Below are positions 10,311 through 24,933 of a stretch of 64,000 bases of DNA, piece by piece; the stretch's first letter is position 1; each line of letters starts with the position of its first letter. The DNA comes from Burhinus oedicnemus (lineage: Eukaryota > Chordata > Aves > Charadriiformes > Burhinidae). The stretch covers positions 1,656,276 through 1,720,275 of the forward strand of contig VFFE01009205.1 in NCBI GenBank assembly GCA_008921705.1. Direction: 5' to 3'. The notes beneath the pieces are model-generated. The model did not search any database. It was not told where the DNA came from and saw nothing but the letters and a program-made list of their open reading frames with translations. Both the position numbers and the translations under genes were made by a program.

Positions 10311-13300
10311 TATTTAGGAAAAAGGAATCCAAACAGAAATAACGACTGAGTAATTTTTGGTTACTCTGGTATGCCAAAACTGAATGAATTTCCAGTGGAG
10401 AAAAAAAAATAAAAAACCCAACTTTTTTTACTGGATGATTCAATGCAGTTATGATAGGTCTCAAAGATTTTTTTCAACCCTTAGTTACAAAGGAAAAAAA
10501 AAGTATAAAGATCAACACTTTCAAAATATTTTTGCTGCACTAATTGGTTTGGCAATGTTCTAAAGGAGAAGTATAACCCATCTCATCATGAAAGAGCAAC
10601 CAAATCACTCAAGCTATTTGGAATAAGAGTGGCTTAGCATCTTCAGATGTATGGGTGAGTGAAAGGTTACCCCTTCGCCACATTCTCCCAGAGCATGGCC
10701 CCTCCACCTCTGAATCATCAATAGCACTAAGACTGAAGCAGGCCTACCATGCATAGTGGATTATATGAAGTGTAAAACATTGTGGGGAAAAAGCTTTTGA
10801 AAGAAATCAGGAAAAAGAAATCACGCTTGCAAGAAGATCCAGCTGACAGGCCAGTCCCTAACAAGTGAATATGTTTGAAAACATTGTGAACGCAAGAAAA
10901 GAACATGCCTTTTGTTTCCAAGCCTACAGTGTGTCTTTACCCCAACTGTTGCCTGCATGGCTGAACATATGTTTTCTGAACAAGAACTGAAGCAGAAAGT
11001 GTTCTTTGTTATAATTCACTCCTTTGTATACACCTCCCTTTTCCTATTTCGGTCACATGCAAACAGTAGTTACGTGGAACAAGTTCTGAAGGACTGCACA
11101 GCAGTGTATGCTTCACTGACTATTTACTATTGCTGAAATCAGTTGAGCTAAGATGCAGTACAAGACTCACTTCACCAACGTGCAGGCTGGACAGCTTACA
11201 CTTTGCAATACTGAATCACACCGGGTACAACCTGCACATGTTCCCTTAGCCAGCAGGCAGAATTTTCAGGATCAACAATTATGTGCAGTTCTAATAAGCA
11301 ATGAAGATCATACAACAAATGATCTTATGTGTTCAAAAGAACTCAGAAGAGTACCCTGTGAGTGTAATTTTCTTAGCATACCAAAATTAACATAATCAGC
11401 TATTATGAATAATTTTGGGGGGGAGAGGGAGAAGAGGAAAAAATGATAGGCTTTAAAGCCAGTAGTAGGTAATGCCATCTCACAAGCACTGAAATAAACT
11501 CTAGTTTGAATTAAATACTCACAATTTTACTGATTCTAATGAAATAATTCTACACGTAAGTAAGGCTTTGCTTTGACTCATCTAATTTACATTGAAGCCC
11601 TAATATGCTAAACTACATACAAGCTTCTCTTAAAATATTTACAGATGCAAACTTGCACCAAAATCTCCAAACTAGACATTCAGTCCTTGTAGCACTTGAA
11701 ATACAAACTGTAATCACTAAATTTAATATTATTGGTCACACAAAAAATTATTTTTAAACATCCCCAAACTCTGAAGATAGATAGAAAACTGAGAGTGCTA
11801 GATTCTGAATTAATTATTGCATTTTTATTTGTGACTATCTTTTAGTGTTTAATTACATGTCCTATTACTGATTCCCTTGAACAGCACATCTTAGCATCTA
11901 TTTAGTATGGAAATACCTAGAACACCAACATTTTCCTCCCATCACTGAAGCCACTACCTGTTGCCATCAAGCCACTTACTGCCTTGGCCACAACACTTTC
12001 CAGCACAATGTCTAGTAAAAATAGAGTTGTGTAAAAACGTGGGATGTATTCCCAATGTCATTAGTTTTATTGAAATAATTTAAAACACAGAAAGGCAAGT
12101 TACAGAATGGGTTAAACACTGTAGAACGAAGAAGCTGCAAGCCACAATCAAATGAAATAGCAAGCCACATGTCCAGAACTGCCTGTGGGCATGCTTTGTC
12201 TAAGACGCATGCCATAGCAGAATAGCAATTTAGTACATATGCAAGATAACCACATACAGCTGAATCATATCTTCAAATGACATAAGGGTTTCAATGCCTT
12301 TATCATCCTCACAGCACTACATGCACCAGGTCTGTGGGTATCCCTGTGAGAATGGGACTCTCACCATGTTGTTTCAAAAATGAAGTTTTGTCACATTTGG
12401 CTCAAGTAACAGCTTCATTACCCCCAGTGACACCATGGCATACCGTTAGGAAGATTTAAAATTCATAATCATGTAAGTGCAGTAGTAATACTAGCTGTCA
12501 TGGCAAAAGGGACAGAAAAAGAATTTAGAGCACAATCCTGGGAAGAGCACAGGAAATAAAACCAAAACAGAACCTGATATACAATACGTGTTTAATGTTT
12601 GGGGAATATGGCATTGTCAAGCAGCAAGGAGGACATCACCACCCATTGCTAGAGGTTGATCATGACAACAGCATTCAGAAATACACTTTGCAAGCTATGA
12701 TCCTTGTTCCTCAGCTGAAAACTAGGCAATCGGATTTCAGTGCTTTATCCTCCTCCAGTTTTGTTACAGTAAATAACTACATTTTTACATAAAACATGTG
12801 CTAGGCACTTCATATATAGGCCATGCAAATGATGACTACTTGCTATTGAGGGTGTGCAGCATAAAGTGTACAAACAAATGCAATATACTAGCAAATTAAA
12901 AAAATAGGGGACTGGCAAAGGAGAAGATACAGAGGAGTTTACCGATTTAACTCTCATCAGTCACCCAAAATATGTACAGTCACTATTTCAGATGCAGTAC
13001 ATACAGTAAATACAGATACCTCCTGGGATGGCAGGCAACTACTTATTTTTAATTCCCGTGCATTCAGAGTATGGTTAGGAACAAAGTTTTGCACGTGTCA
13101 TTCTGACTTATGACAGCATAAAGCTACATAATCCTGTAACACATATATGCCACCTATATATGGCCACTAATTTCCCATTACGAGTGATAAAGTGGACTAT
13201 ATCTTACTAGTATATACAGGCAACACAAATCTTACAAAAAGATAATTACAAAATGAATGCAGTAGTCCAGGCACACCTACAATGCTAAATAAGGCAATGC

Positions 13301-13375
13301 TTCATTATAGTTAATATGTTTGACCAAACTTACCAACCTGTAGGCTCAAAAGAAAGCGACACTTTATTCCCAGAA

Positions 13376-13430
13376 TAAAAAAACCAAAAACCCACCAACA
13401 AAAAAAACCCAACAAAACCCAAACCTCCTC
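13376..13430. repeat. A/C low-complexity tract
   Basis: AAAAACC / CCAACA units over about 55 bases, of the same kind as the tract at 6383. Simple repeat; no flanking element is seen. Confidence 0.65.
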
Positions 13431-16400
13431 CTAAATTAAAGAAAACTAAAACCAAAGTAAGCTCTGCCTAATCTTGTGTGTGTATGCCCGTACATGCTTT
13501 ATACAGATATACACAGACCAGGGTACACACAGATAGCACACCAGCAGTCACCGTTTGTGTCACATCCCGCTTAACTGCACTGTGCCGTCATGGAGTTGGA
13601 GCACTAATTCACGGTACATGCAGGCAGACCTCCACCCCTTCCGAGGACAGGTCACTTTCCACAGACGTTCTCATCCTCTTGAGACAATCAGTTGCTTACC
13701 TCTATCATACCAGGAACTCAGTAACGTTTCTTGCTATTTATTGTTCCTCTGAATGCAACATATCGGTAAAACCTACACTTTATAAACCTGTTAATGCAAA
13801 CTAAAAGACCATGCTATACACTATACTTCCTGCACTGTAGATCTGGATTCTGCCCACGTTTTCCTTTCATCAGAGAGATCTAATGTTATGGCTATATGGA
13901 TATGACAAATACCAACACGCTAATAGTCCATGCTATCAAAGTACGACTTTTCTTCCATTAATATTCCCTGATATCCCATATGGGTTTGTTTTCACTTTAT
14001 TTTGATTTTGGGGAAGGATTTTTGCTTGGTTTCACATTCTTAGGAAGGGGGCAATAAAGCGCTCAGCAATTAGTTTATCTCCTCAGGAGAAAGAAAAGAA
14101 AAGGTTCATTTTTCATCCTTAAAAGGAAAATTATCAACTAATTAACCCAACAATTAAAAGTACACACAAGGAAAGATCAAGGAAGTAGCTCAGGGGCAAA
14201 ATAAATCAGTTAAGAAAATCTTAAAATTTACTTCCTGTCACCTACTAGTGCATTAAAAAAATCTTCTTCTGGAAATATTTTTATTTAGAGCCTAATCAAG
14301 TTCTAAATGTTGTCAATTTGTCATATTCATTTTCCATGAAGAATCAGGTATTTGTAGATGAATACTTGAGAAAGAATTTAAAGCTTGAATGGTCAACTAT
14401 TTGAAAACTTCACTATATCAAAAATCATTAAATAGACAATTTTCATTAATGACACAGCATTCAGTCAGGGAAAATAAACTCTCACCATATGATTCATGCA
14501 CCTAAAAAAGAAAACAAACAGCATGATCAACAGATGACTGCGAATATACGCATGTCGATTACTCTCTGAAACAAAAGTCACTTGCTGAAGATTCTGGCAA
14601 TTCAGCAAATATGACATTTGCATGACGTGCTCACAAACTATGACAATACAATTTGGGAAACAGAAAACACTGTTACTCTGTGACAGCCCGTAACAATACA
14701 TTCTGTTACAGCGCACTGCGAAACGCACAGCCCCTGCCTTACCATTCACTAGTGTTTCCTTCCACAGGCATGTGAAATAAGATATGGGTTCTCAAGTTCA
14801 GCTGCAAAGTCCAACTTAGGAGAGAGGTCAAAGCTGGCTGACTAATCACCTCTGCACTCTTTGAGAAGGATCAGTTAATCCACTAGTAAAAGTAAAAGCA
14901 GTGTCAAGTATGTATTAACATAAACTGGCCCAGCGTCCTTAACAGACACGTAGCAAGTACACGCCACAATGGAGATGCTCTCCACTAACCTAAAAAAGCT
15001 TTCGGATCTTCTGAGTTGCTGCAGAAATAAAAAAATAGCAGTTTGTAGAGGAGAGTTTGACCTGTGTTCTCTCATACAAAAACTTCTACCCTTAAAGATA
15101 CATCATGGTGAGCTAATACTAGAGCTCTAAATCTCCATTTAATGTTAGTGTCTATCTGCTTCACGATCTGCTTTAACACAACACTATAGGGCAAATCACA
15201 CTTCACAGCATTCGGAGTCCGTACATAAAAGATACAGTCTATGCGAACAATCATCCAAACTATTAATGTGGTATATATAAATATTTCTCCTCCTAAAGAG
15301 GAAAAAAAAAAAGAGGATAAAAAGCTGGTCTGTCTCTTCAGTATTTGGATTCTGGAGTTTGTGGTTTTTTTCTTTTTAAATTTTTATTTAAGATGTTATT
15401 ATGCAGTCTTTTTATATATACCAAATCAATTTTCACGGATAACTTTACATTCATTTAGGAAAAAAATAAGCTAAAACATTTTCATTAGGATATGGACTGC
15501 CTTTTAACAATATTTGATTATTTTTTTCATATTCAGCAACAACTCTGTTGTCAAGAAGACTGCATGCTGGAAGACATACTTGTACTATTTATAGTCTTAA
15601 ATGCTATACATTTATTTTTTGTTTCACAAAAATGTTTCTTAAATGTTTATTGGCAGAACTATTGTAATATCAAATATTATTATGTTCTCAAGTGTTAAAT
15701 AATCTTCTTTCAAGGTTGGCAGATCTCATCCTGTTTAAACTTCTATGAATAGTCAAATCAGTTATTCTCATACTGGAGAAGTCACTAGATATGGTAAGTG
15801 CCTCTATATATAGTACCTGTGAAAAAGGACATGGAAAGTTTAGATGAAATGTAAGAAAATTAAAACCCAAGACAATATTTCTCTGCCCAAAGCTTGAGAG
15901 CATAGCAGTTACTATGAAGAAAAATAATATTTTGATAATCATTTGTGAAAATGTATTGTCACAACATTTTGGTTTTACAATACAGCAACCAAATACTATG
16001 AACTTAAGTTCACACTGATGAGTTTTCACCTCAGGAAAGCATCTATTTTTGTCTCAACTGCAAGTTGGCAAACAAAATCCAATTTTCTACCTTGATTAAT
16101 GCAGTTTGAAAACCAACAAAGTACTATTCCTACTCAGCTGCAACTTGCCCTGTTCAGAACAGTGTTCTGCTTTGCTAAGCATGTATTATTGCTTCATCTT
16201 CTAGAGAGAATAGTTTCCCCTGGCCTTGTTCATTCAGCACTTCTACCCTCAGTACACGCACAGCAACTGTTGCATACAACCCTCTTGAATCAAATGCATC
16301 ACAGCCACACATATATACTCTTTCCATGTGCTGGTATAAATCCATGTGTCTCAAAACCAGACCTGAATCAAACTGTATTCATGGTCCAAAATTATATCAA

Positions 16401-19400
16401 AATATTAAAAAAGCAAACAACCTGGAATGGAGATATCCCCAAAAAAGGGCTCGATTTTTGACATGGTGCAGCACTTACTTAAGAGCATGACTTCAGCTTT
16501 TTTGGCCTACAAAACTACAGATGCCCGCCACAGGTTATAATCAGCATTGGGTTTGGGATCGCCTAAAATCTTGGGACTCAGGGCCAATTCTAGATAATCA
16601 AAAGCAAGATAACTCACAAGATTTCAACAGTATTTTTCCTCCATGCATCAATGACTACAGGTAGAAAAGCACAACTTAAAACTCACTAAACCATGAGAAA
16701 AGGTTATACTTTCTTCATTTTTAAACTGATTAAAAGTACTGAGTGTATTAATTTAATTTGACATTTTTAGAAAGTCTTAATTTTAAGCCTCTACATCAAC
16801 ACACAAACAGCAACTGGTAAATTGTTATGCAAAGGGCTTTAGGTGGAAAAGAGCAGTTCCAGCTTTGTTTACTACTTTTAGGATATCAGGAAAGGAAAGA
16901 GGAAAAACTGCTTCTTTTGTATTATTTGAGGTGAATCCATTAGCTCAGTTAAAAAAAGAAAGAAAAAAGTTTCACAGGTCAAAAGAACAAAATGACACAG
17001 AAAAATCCATTGGCAAACTGGCTGTCGGTTGGATGCACAAGAGTAAGGCTAAACAACTGTGGTATGGAGACAAAATATGCTTTCTTTAAGACACTTTAAC
17101 AATAAATTATTTAAGCCTTGTGAACAGCCTTGCCTTGCACCCACCCCTCACACATTAATGAAAACAAAGGGGCCTCATTTATATTGTAACAGTGCAGTGG
17201 GGTTAAGCATGTGACCTTAAAGTATGGTGCGCTTGTGCTCAGTGGAAAAGGTTCTTGACAATATAAACAAGAATTACTGCTGTTAGAGAAAGGGAAGACA
17301 ATTGAAAACAATCTAGGATGCATGTTGTACAGCTGTTCAAGTTTCAGCTACATCTGACCTCTAAAGATGCTACGTGTTTTACTTCAGAAGCTTAAGCCAT
17401 TTTAGTTTTATTAAAAGAATTCTTCAACAAAACCTGAATTTGTGTGACAGACGTGAGGTTTTATATCAGTAACACCATGAACATTGCATATTGGTGGCAA
17501 AACATGCCATCGCGGCAGTTAAAAGCTGTTGTGGTCTGCACATCTCTTTCCAATACGTAATTTTACTAACAGCTAAGCAAAAAGAAAATCTTTATGAAGA
17601 ACGCAAAGAAAACCTGTTTAGAAAACAAACCGTTCTTGAAGAAAAAAAACCAAAACCAAACTTCAACAGGTCAAATCCCATAATCAAATCTGTTTGACAG
17701 ATCTTTGTGTCCATGCAAAAAAGCCTTGGTGATTTCAGCAAAACCCTGCAGGCACAGTGTCCCAATATAGATCAAATTGCAGTACCAAGCAGCCACAACA
17801 TTTTTTTAAGCTTAATTTTGGATACCATTGATTTCAAATGCAATAAAGACAGACTGCAATTATGGTTAGTATTTTCTTTATACATGCCTACAAATTTTCT
17901 GATAAGTAAGAAAATACTTATATTTTAAAGAGAAAATGATAGAACGAGCTTTTTTTTCCCCATCAGCCACTACAACCAATTGTCCTAATATTGTCCTCAA
18001 AAAATAGGGTTATAGAACAAAAACTTCTGAGAAAATAACAAAGATCTTGGCTAAGTTTCTCAAAACCACAATTTTACTGCCTGTTTGATCTTTGTACAGT
18101 CAGCATAAGCCACTGAAACTCCTCCACAAATGAAAGGCATTCATGGGAAGCCATCAGAAAGCATTGCTTGTCCTCTGGGACCCAGGACAATAAAAGAAAA
18201 GTTTGTGTCTGCCACGTGGGCCTACAATTCAGCTTAAATGAACAAACCATTGCAATATCCTTCAGCTTTGTGAAAGCGATACTTCCTACTTTTTTGGAAG
18301 AAAGGAAGTCATATATAAACAGAACAAAGGGAAGAGGCAACACAAGTAGAGCCTCTCATAATAAATATTACAGTGAAAGTTTTGCTCATCAAACCAAGAT
18401 TAAAAACATATTTTAATCTCCCAAGTTTTATGCCTTTGATGTATGTCGAAGAGGAAAGCTTATATATTTTTTAAGATTTACAACATTTCTAGTGGGAATA
18501 GCTTCATATTTCAGCTTTTTCCCTGTTTCTGAAATTGAGACTATATTCGGTTGATTCTATCCCTTAATACTGTGTCATATTGAGCACTTCTTTAGACAGC
18601 AGAAGTTAGGATGTCCTTTGGACATTTTTTCCCACAAACAGGCTAGTGTTCGACTGAGCAAAGCACTGCAAAATCATTATAGTGGTTTACTGGTAACCTT
18701 TGCAACTATGAAATACCTCTTAAAATGCCAGCTTTCCTAGACCGCAGGAAAGTTCAAACATCTGCACTAAACTCCATAGCACAGAGAACCACTAAATTGC
18801 ATTTCTTTGTGGTGCTAAAATTAAGAGAAGGTTATATAGCTTTAGTAGGAAAAGTAGTAATTTATTATCTGTAATTTCACCACTACATGCCCACAACAGC
18901 CTGATATAACACGTGAAGCATTTTCAGAATTACAACACACAAAGCATAAAACTTATGCATCAGGAGCTCCCTTTATAACATCTCCTGTTAAATTCTGCAT
19001 CATTTTTTTGCCCTTCCACACAACCTTTCTCTGCAGCTTTTCTTGTTCCCTCTTGATACAGCAATATGACAAAAGGACCTACATTTAAAATCACATTATC
19101 TTGCCGTAACACAGTCAAATAGCTGCTCATTTCCACAACCTTAGGTGAGAGCAAAACCAAATACCCTAATTGTCCCTCCTCAGATGGTATAAGGCAAAAT
19201 AGCTGAAGTTTCAATGTAAGTAAGAATGAAAAAGAGCAGGTAAGCACGTTCTCTCTGGTTTTGCATGTTGTACAACACTGTTGCTTTGGTCTTAACAACC
19301 AACCATTAACGTTGGAGGACAGCCCCAGAAGAGGAAATTTTCAAGTGTGGTTTCACAAACACTGAAGTCAGAAGAGCAAAGGTGAAAGATGCCAGAGATG

Positions 19401-20460
19401 ACATTTTAAACAACTGTTACACTGAAGATAGATGTATTGAATATCAGTAGACTTAGTTTAACAATTTTTAAGGAAGATCTGCTAATTTCAGAAAAATATG
19501 AAACTAATACAAAACAGCTGTAAGTGAAGAAAACTCTGGCCAGTAGATAGGTGTGTAGTTTAGGAGGTGGGAAGGAGGAAGCAGCTGAGGAAGTGCCAAA
19601 ATCTCTTCACAGCCATAGCAGCCCCTATAGAGCTGCCGAAGGCTCTCCTCCTATGTATCATTTCAAAGGCACATGGACCCACTTTCCAGAAGCCAAATCC
19701 TTTCAGTGTCTGGTATTAAAGTACTCTCAATCAGTCTATTCAAGTCCAAAGATATATGAAAGAGAGATGCACAAAGTTGTCCAGAGATGGTAACTTGCAG
19801 ATAAAGGAAAAAAGAGAAGGTGGAGATTTCGGGGCCAGCAATAACACAGTTGTAGCAGATTGCCTTTCTTAGGGAAAATAAGCAAAATGCTGTAAGAGAT
19901 GAAAGAGTTACAGTACCAGAAAATGAATATAGATTTCAACCTAGGGACAGTCAAGAAAAGATTATTCTTGAACTATTAGAAAAACAACAATAAAATCATA
20001 AACAGAAGTGCCAAAGCTGGAATGACACTAAAGAAACTTCAAGGAGCCTGACAGGGAAGACAGGTGTCTTGTCAGTAATCACTGCGCCAGAAGAAGGTTC
20101 ATGCACAACTTCTTCAGTCATTTGCCCAAAGCAAATAGCAAGCAAATGAAAGTGTGAGGAATAATAGGATTCTTGTCTCCTACTCTCCATTTCCCCTCAT
20201 GTTGCCATATGGTATCCATATCTGTGAGGATAAGCGGTGCTTTGTACCCTGGTGTTTCAGTTTTCATGACACTTTACAAGTCTCATTGCTCATTTCACCG
20301 CTTTCCACTAGCTACTACTTAATGACACCCAGCCATTGCTTCCTTTGCCTTCCCATAAAAACAACATACTCAGGAAATAATGAATGTATATTTGTCTCTT
20401 TCAAGTAACTGCAGCTCCGTTTTAACCATTTACTTCGCAATAAACTTTTTAAAGTGAGCT

Positions 20461-20483
20461 CCCCCCCCCCCCCCAAAAAAAAA
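20461..20483. repeat. C14-A9 homopolymer pair
   Basis: Fourteen C directly followed by nine A. On the transcribed (minus) strand this is a G14 run. Confidence 0.9.
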
Positions 20484-22584
20484 GTCTATATATCTTTAGA
20501 GTCACAATATACTGATTTTTAAAATATACAAATAACATCCCGTAGCCTCACTTCTGAGCTACAACCTACATTAGTTCCCTTACCTCGGGGGGAAAAAAAA
20601 AAAAATAAATCACAACAGATGCAAGAACTGAGCACTCCATAGCTGATTTTGAGTCTTCAGCCCAAACAGAAATACCCAGTGACTGGCATAGTTCACGAAA
20701 AAGACTATCAAATTACTTCTAATAGCGAATTGCTACAAAGCATACTTTGCTAGATGGAGTCACTTAAGAAGCTGCCGTGGAAACAAAGAATTGGCCCAGA
20801 GAGGAGTAGTGTAAGCTTATTAACAACAGCATGCTCAAGTGCTCCAAGCCTTAACTGAAAGAACCACCTGAAAAGGCAGAGTTGTTTAGTCTCCTCCAAC
20901 GAGAGCAAATAGTGGACTCAAACCAGTTGTCAAGACTGAGCAGGTTTGATGAAGATGCAGGTAGAGCCTGAGGAGATGCTAGAAGGGAAAATGAATCCTC
21001 CAGAACTACAGAAGCCAGGAATGTACCTCAGGAAAAAAAATAATAATTGTGATGAACATGACTCAGAGATTTACCTTTTGGCAAGGCAGTCTCTTTCTGC
21101 TTATTCTTTCTCATTGCAAAAGGGCAACATAGTCTATATGAGAAAACTCTGCATTTTTCTGCATTAAAGTAGACACTGAAGCAGGTATCAAAACTTATGT
21201 TTAAAAAAGAGAATTCTCTGTAGAAAACACAATTTAAGATAATTTAAAGCAGGATAAGGTAATGCTTAATATTGCTGAAGCCTCTGAAAACAGAACACTG
21301 TTCGTAATAAATTAGGAGAAACAAAATTCCTGGGAAATTGGAAATCCTTCTCCTCTCCCCAAACCCCATATTTTCATAGATTTTTAAAGCCTATTCCATT
21401 CACAGACCATTGCAGCTCTCTGGAAACTATCCTAAAGGGTAATTTTTCCCTGTGTTTACAGAAGTGTTTGCAATGTGTTCTACAGCATGGCCTAGGAATA
21501 ATATTCTAAATTTTTCACTTTTAAATGATAAACTTGCATAAGAACAACATATAAAGAAACCCAAGCTGGACTTCTTTTTTTTTTTTTTTTGAGAATACAA
21601 TAAACTTAATACAGCAAAAGGAAAAGATTCATCACTGTTCATAAGAATTCATTCGCCCAGGGAATTTTTTCATCTGCCTTCTCCTTCACTTAGCTAGACA
21701 GAAAATAGATTTTGCTGGCTATGTTTAATTTCCACAGCTGTCACTGTGATCTAAAACATTTCTATTGGAGCAATCACATTTATCCTCAGGAAATCAGAAA
21801 CTGGAGTACCAGTTCAAACACTGTATAGGCTATCTACTATCTTCTGACCCCAGTGGTGTCTTAGATTTAGAAGCTGTATTATGCAAATCAGCAGTAAAAT
21901 ATTTTTTGATTAAAATATATTTGAAAAATGCAATTAGTTCTTGAAACAGCAAAAGTTGACATGGTTCATACATGCTTATTGACAACAGGAGATACAACAG
22001 TAAAATGAAACCAGAATACAAATACTTAATATTTCTGATGTACATCTCTAAGCTTATTTCAAGTAGCATACTTTGAACATCCAGTAACTAATTTAATTGT
22101 ATAAATTCCACTTATGGAAAGAGTCACCAAAAAAAAGCACCACAAGTAACAGATTCATGGCCCTAGGAGAGAGTCATGTTATTTACTTAAGTCCATTATG
22201 CAAACTTTTCAAAGGGTTCTTTTGAAAAAAAGACTACAGCACTTCTGCAAATATTTATGGTTCAACACAAGAAAATAAATAGTTGTTTGTGACAGATTTA
22301 AAAAGGAGTCAAGAAGATTTCAGCAGACTGAGAGAGGACTAGCAAAATTGTAATATAATACATATTTGTACACAACATAATCTTCAATATAAAAACTGCT
22401 AAGTACATTGTTCTAGTTATACCAGCCAAATCAGCAAACAACTTGTTCCATCTTTCCTGAAGCAAATCTTAGTTACCAAGCTGGATCTTATTATTCACAT
22501 TTAATGTGTTGATATTTATATAAGTTACGCCTTCAGTTGTATGTTCTTTCAGTCTTTTCTTGCTACCCCCTAATTCCTTTCTCT

Positions 22585-22610
22585 CCCCACTCCCCCCGTC
22601 CCCCCCCCCC
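22585..22610 (-). other. G-quadruplex-prone tract in the FTO transcript strand
   Basis: On the minus strand this reads G11, AC, G6, AGTG4-type spacing. The runs are long enough for four G3 segments with one- to three-base loops. It is sense for FTO, so a quadruplex could form in nascent RNA or in the non-template DNA strand. Structure only; no function is shown. Confidence 0.6.
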
Positions 22611-23214
22611 ACACTTGTAGTAGTAAAAATGGATTTACACAAAACCAACAAGTTTTACTAAAAAATATATTCTGGTTTTAATCAGGCAGCTCATTATTTA
22701 AAATTTCACAAATGCACGCTATTGCAAATGTTTTATCTGCAGACTTTCAGGCTGAATGTTCTGCTACAGTAAGGCCATAATACAACAATTCCTTCAAGAA
22801 AGTTGATTCAGAAATATGTCAGCAGAAAAAACCTATTTTTTGACATATAAAGTGAAATAATAATTTGCACAAAAGTCACATTTTTAACTACTTGCATCAT
22901 TTATTATTAGTAGTTTACATATTTAATTTTCCCAGAGCAAGATCCTATTAAATGCTGCAGTCAACAAGCTAAAGTTTAATAGATGAAAATTCAGATGTTT
23001 GTATTAACACTCTGCAGTTCTTTTGATCCATGAAAGCAAGTATCTGCCTAGTTTCTCTTTCCCATTCTATCACTTACTGTGGTTTTTCTAACTTCAAGGA
23101 GTAACAGGAAGGAAAGGAAAAATAATTTTGAAAAATGATGCATCAGCTTTCACATTAACCTCATTATGCTGACTACAAATAAAGTTTAAAAAGTACAGAC
23201 ACTTTCGAATTTAT

Positions 23215-23480
23215 TACTACTTTTTTTCCTGTTACACTATCTCTTGTACTTCGAGATTCTTTATACTTCCATTATCTTTATTCCCATTTCTATTTTTTAA
23301 CCCTTCTCTCAGTTTGATATACACTCTTCCTTCTTACAATCGTTTCCTGTCCCTGTTCTTCTCTCTTACCTGCAACTTATTTCCTCCCAATTTCTCTGCT
23401 CTGCTCACAAATGCACCTTGGCCTTTAATTCTGCCTCCTATTGAACCCTCCTTCAAGTTCTTAAGCTTGCCATACACTTT
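23215..23480. other. pyrimidine-rich (plus strand) intronic stretch
   Basis: About 265 bases are strongly biased to C and T on the plus strand (TTTCCTG, CTTCTCTCTTACC and similar), purine-rich in the FTO transcript. The strand asymmetry keeps stop codons rare on the plus strand. No gene is recognised. Confidence 0.5.
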
Positions 23481-23508
23481 GTGGTGCCAGACTAATCACA
23501 ATCTCTCT

Positions 23509-23545
23509 GCAGTTGGACACAGCAACTCAGAAAACCTGGACAGAT
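23509..23545 (+). repeat. 37-bp dispersed repeat, copy 1
   Basis: Begins GCAGTTGGACACAGCAACTC and continues to CTGGACAGAT. It matches the copy at 24897-24933 at 36 of 37 positions, in the same orientation and about 1.35 kb apart. Flanks do not align beyond a short pyrimidine-rich lead-in. Confidence 0.8.
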
Positions 23546-24896
23546 TAGAAAAACATTTCTAAGCATCAATGAAACTATTAAAATATAAGTGAAACTCTAA
23601 AGGAACAAAAACAGAAGGAATGAAGCCAGCGTAGTGCTTAGTATTTGTAAAAGAGAAATAAAGCTAACCACAGGCCAGCAATTGAATGGCAGACAGCAGT
23701 TAAACAATCTTAAACAGAAAAGACATGTAGGAAGCCACAGTGCTATATGCAGAGTTCCCCCTGGAGCATGTACAGGAAAAAAGTCCCCCTAAAATTTTAG
23801 CATGTCTGCTTTTTATCCCACAACATAGGACTAATTGTCCTCAGTGTCTGAGCTGGATTCCTTGCATGCTGGAGCAGAACAAATACTACTTTTTCACCCA
23901 TCTGTCACAGCAAACATGAAAGATTATGACAAAAGCAAACCAGCGCTAATCTTAGCGCCTCACAGAGCTCTGAGCAAAACACCAGAGAGAAAAGCAGAGA
24001 GAAAGCTAGCACGCAACAGACAGTAAAACAAAATCATCAAACGAGTAGCTGGACAGAAGCATCTTGCCTCTGTGCTTCCCCTTGCTTAATAGTCATCCTA
24101 TCTGCCATAGAGCAACATTAAAACACCCACAGATTTGGTATGTAGATTAAACATAGATTATTATAATATGTTTCAGTTTTCTGACAGATTGAACGACTTC
24201 GTCCAGCTGCTCAGGCATTAAGCCCATAGCTGGTAACTGAGCTAAAACAGAGCTTTTATACACCAGTGAACTTGTGTTCCAGCTCTGCAAAATATACATT
24301 GTTAACACTTGATCAGCCTAGTCTGATGTTGAGTTTTCTTAAAACACCGAGTCAAGATCAGTTATGCTTCTATTGGAAAATGCAGAGGCAGGCTACCATA
24401 TCCCTTTATAGTTTCCAAGATTAGTATCATTTGAGCTGAGAACATACTACAATCTGAAGCTTGAAATACTGACCCCACCTGATGAGCTGCTCTCCTTTCA
24501 TTTTTGGCTGCCTAACATTAATGTTTCCTTCCTTGCTCTTTGACCACCTTCTTTGTTTATATGCAATATGCAAGTCCTAAGCATTGCAGGCTACCATGTA
24601 CCAACGCAATTCTCCTGTAACTGGCTTCTAGCAGTTTCAGGTACTACCAGAGAGGTTTTAGAGTGGAAAAAATGCTGGTGAGGTAACCCTTGCAGGTCCT
24701 CCGCCATCCCCATATGCTTCCAGATTTGGAATAGGTGGAACACCCACAGGATGAAGAAACCTCTAAGCGGAACATCTGCCTCAGCATTTGCAGCTAAGGA
24801 ATGTGTTATGGTCATCTTTATAGAAGGGAGCAAAGCCAGTGTCCCAGCATACTTTGGTAAACCTTGACAATTGCTGTAGACCACTGGCGAGTCTTT

Positions 24897-24933
24897 GCAG
24901 TTGGGCACAGCAACTCAGAAAACCTGGACAGAT
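24897..24933 (+). repeat. 37-bp dispersed repeat, copy 2
   Basis: Differs from copy 1 at a single A/G position. It lies in a slightly GC-richer stretch (about 24600-25060) that looks like the remains of an unrecognised interspersed element. Confidence 0.8.

Noticed and set aside
11170..11246. Minus-strand cysteine-rich frame (C-x2-C-x2-C spacing) ending at gtgagt
   Set aside because: It looks zinc-finger-like, but the segment is short, has no His or paired finger, does not fit FTO, and overlaps the equally plausible plus-strand frame.
11257..11357. Plus-strand 101-bp open segment ending at gtgagt
   Set aside because: The acceptor is weak and pyrimidine-poor and the predicted peptide matches nothing; likely chance.
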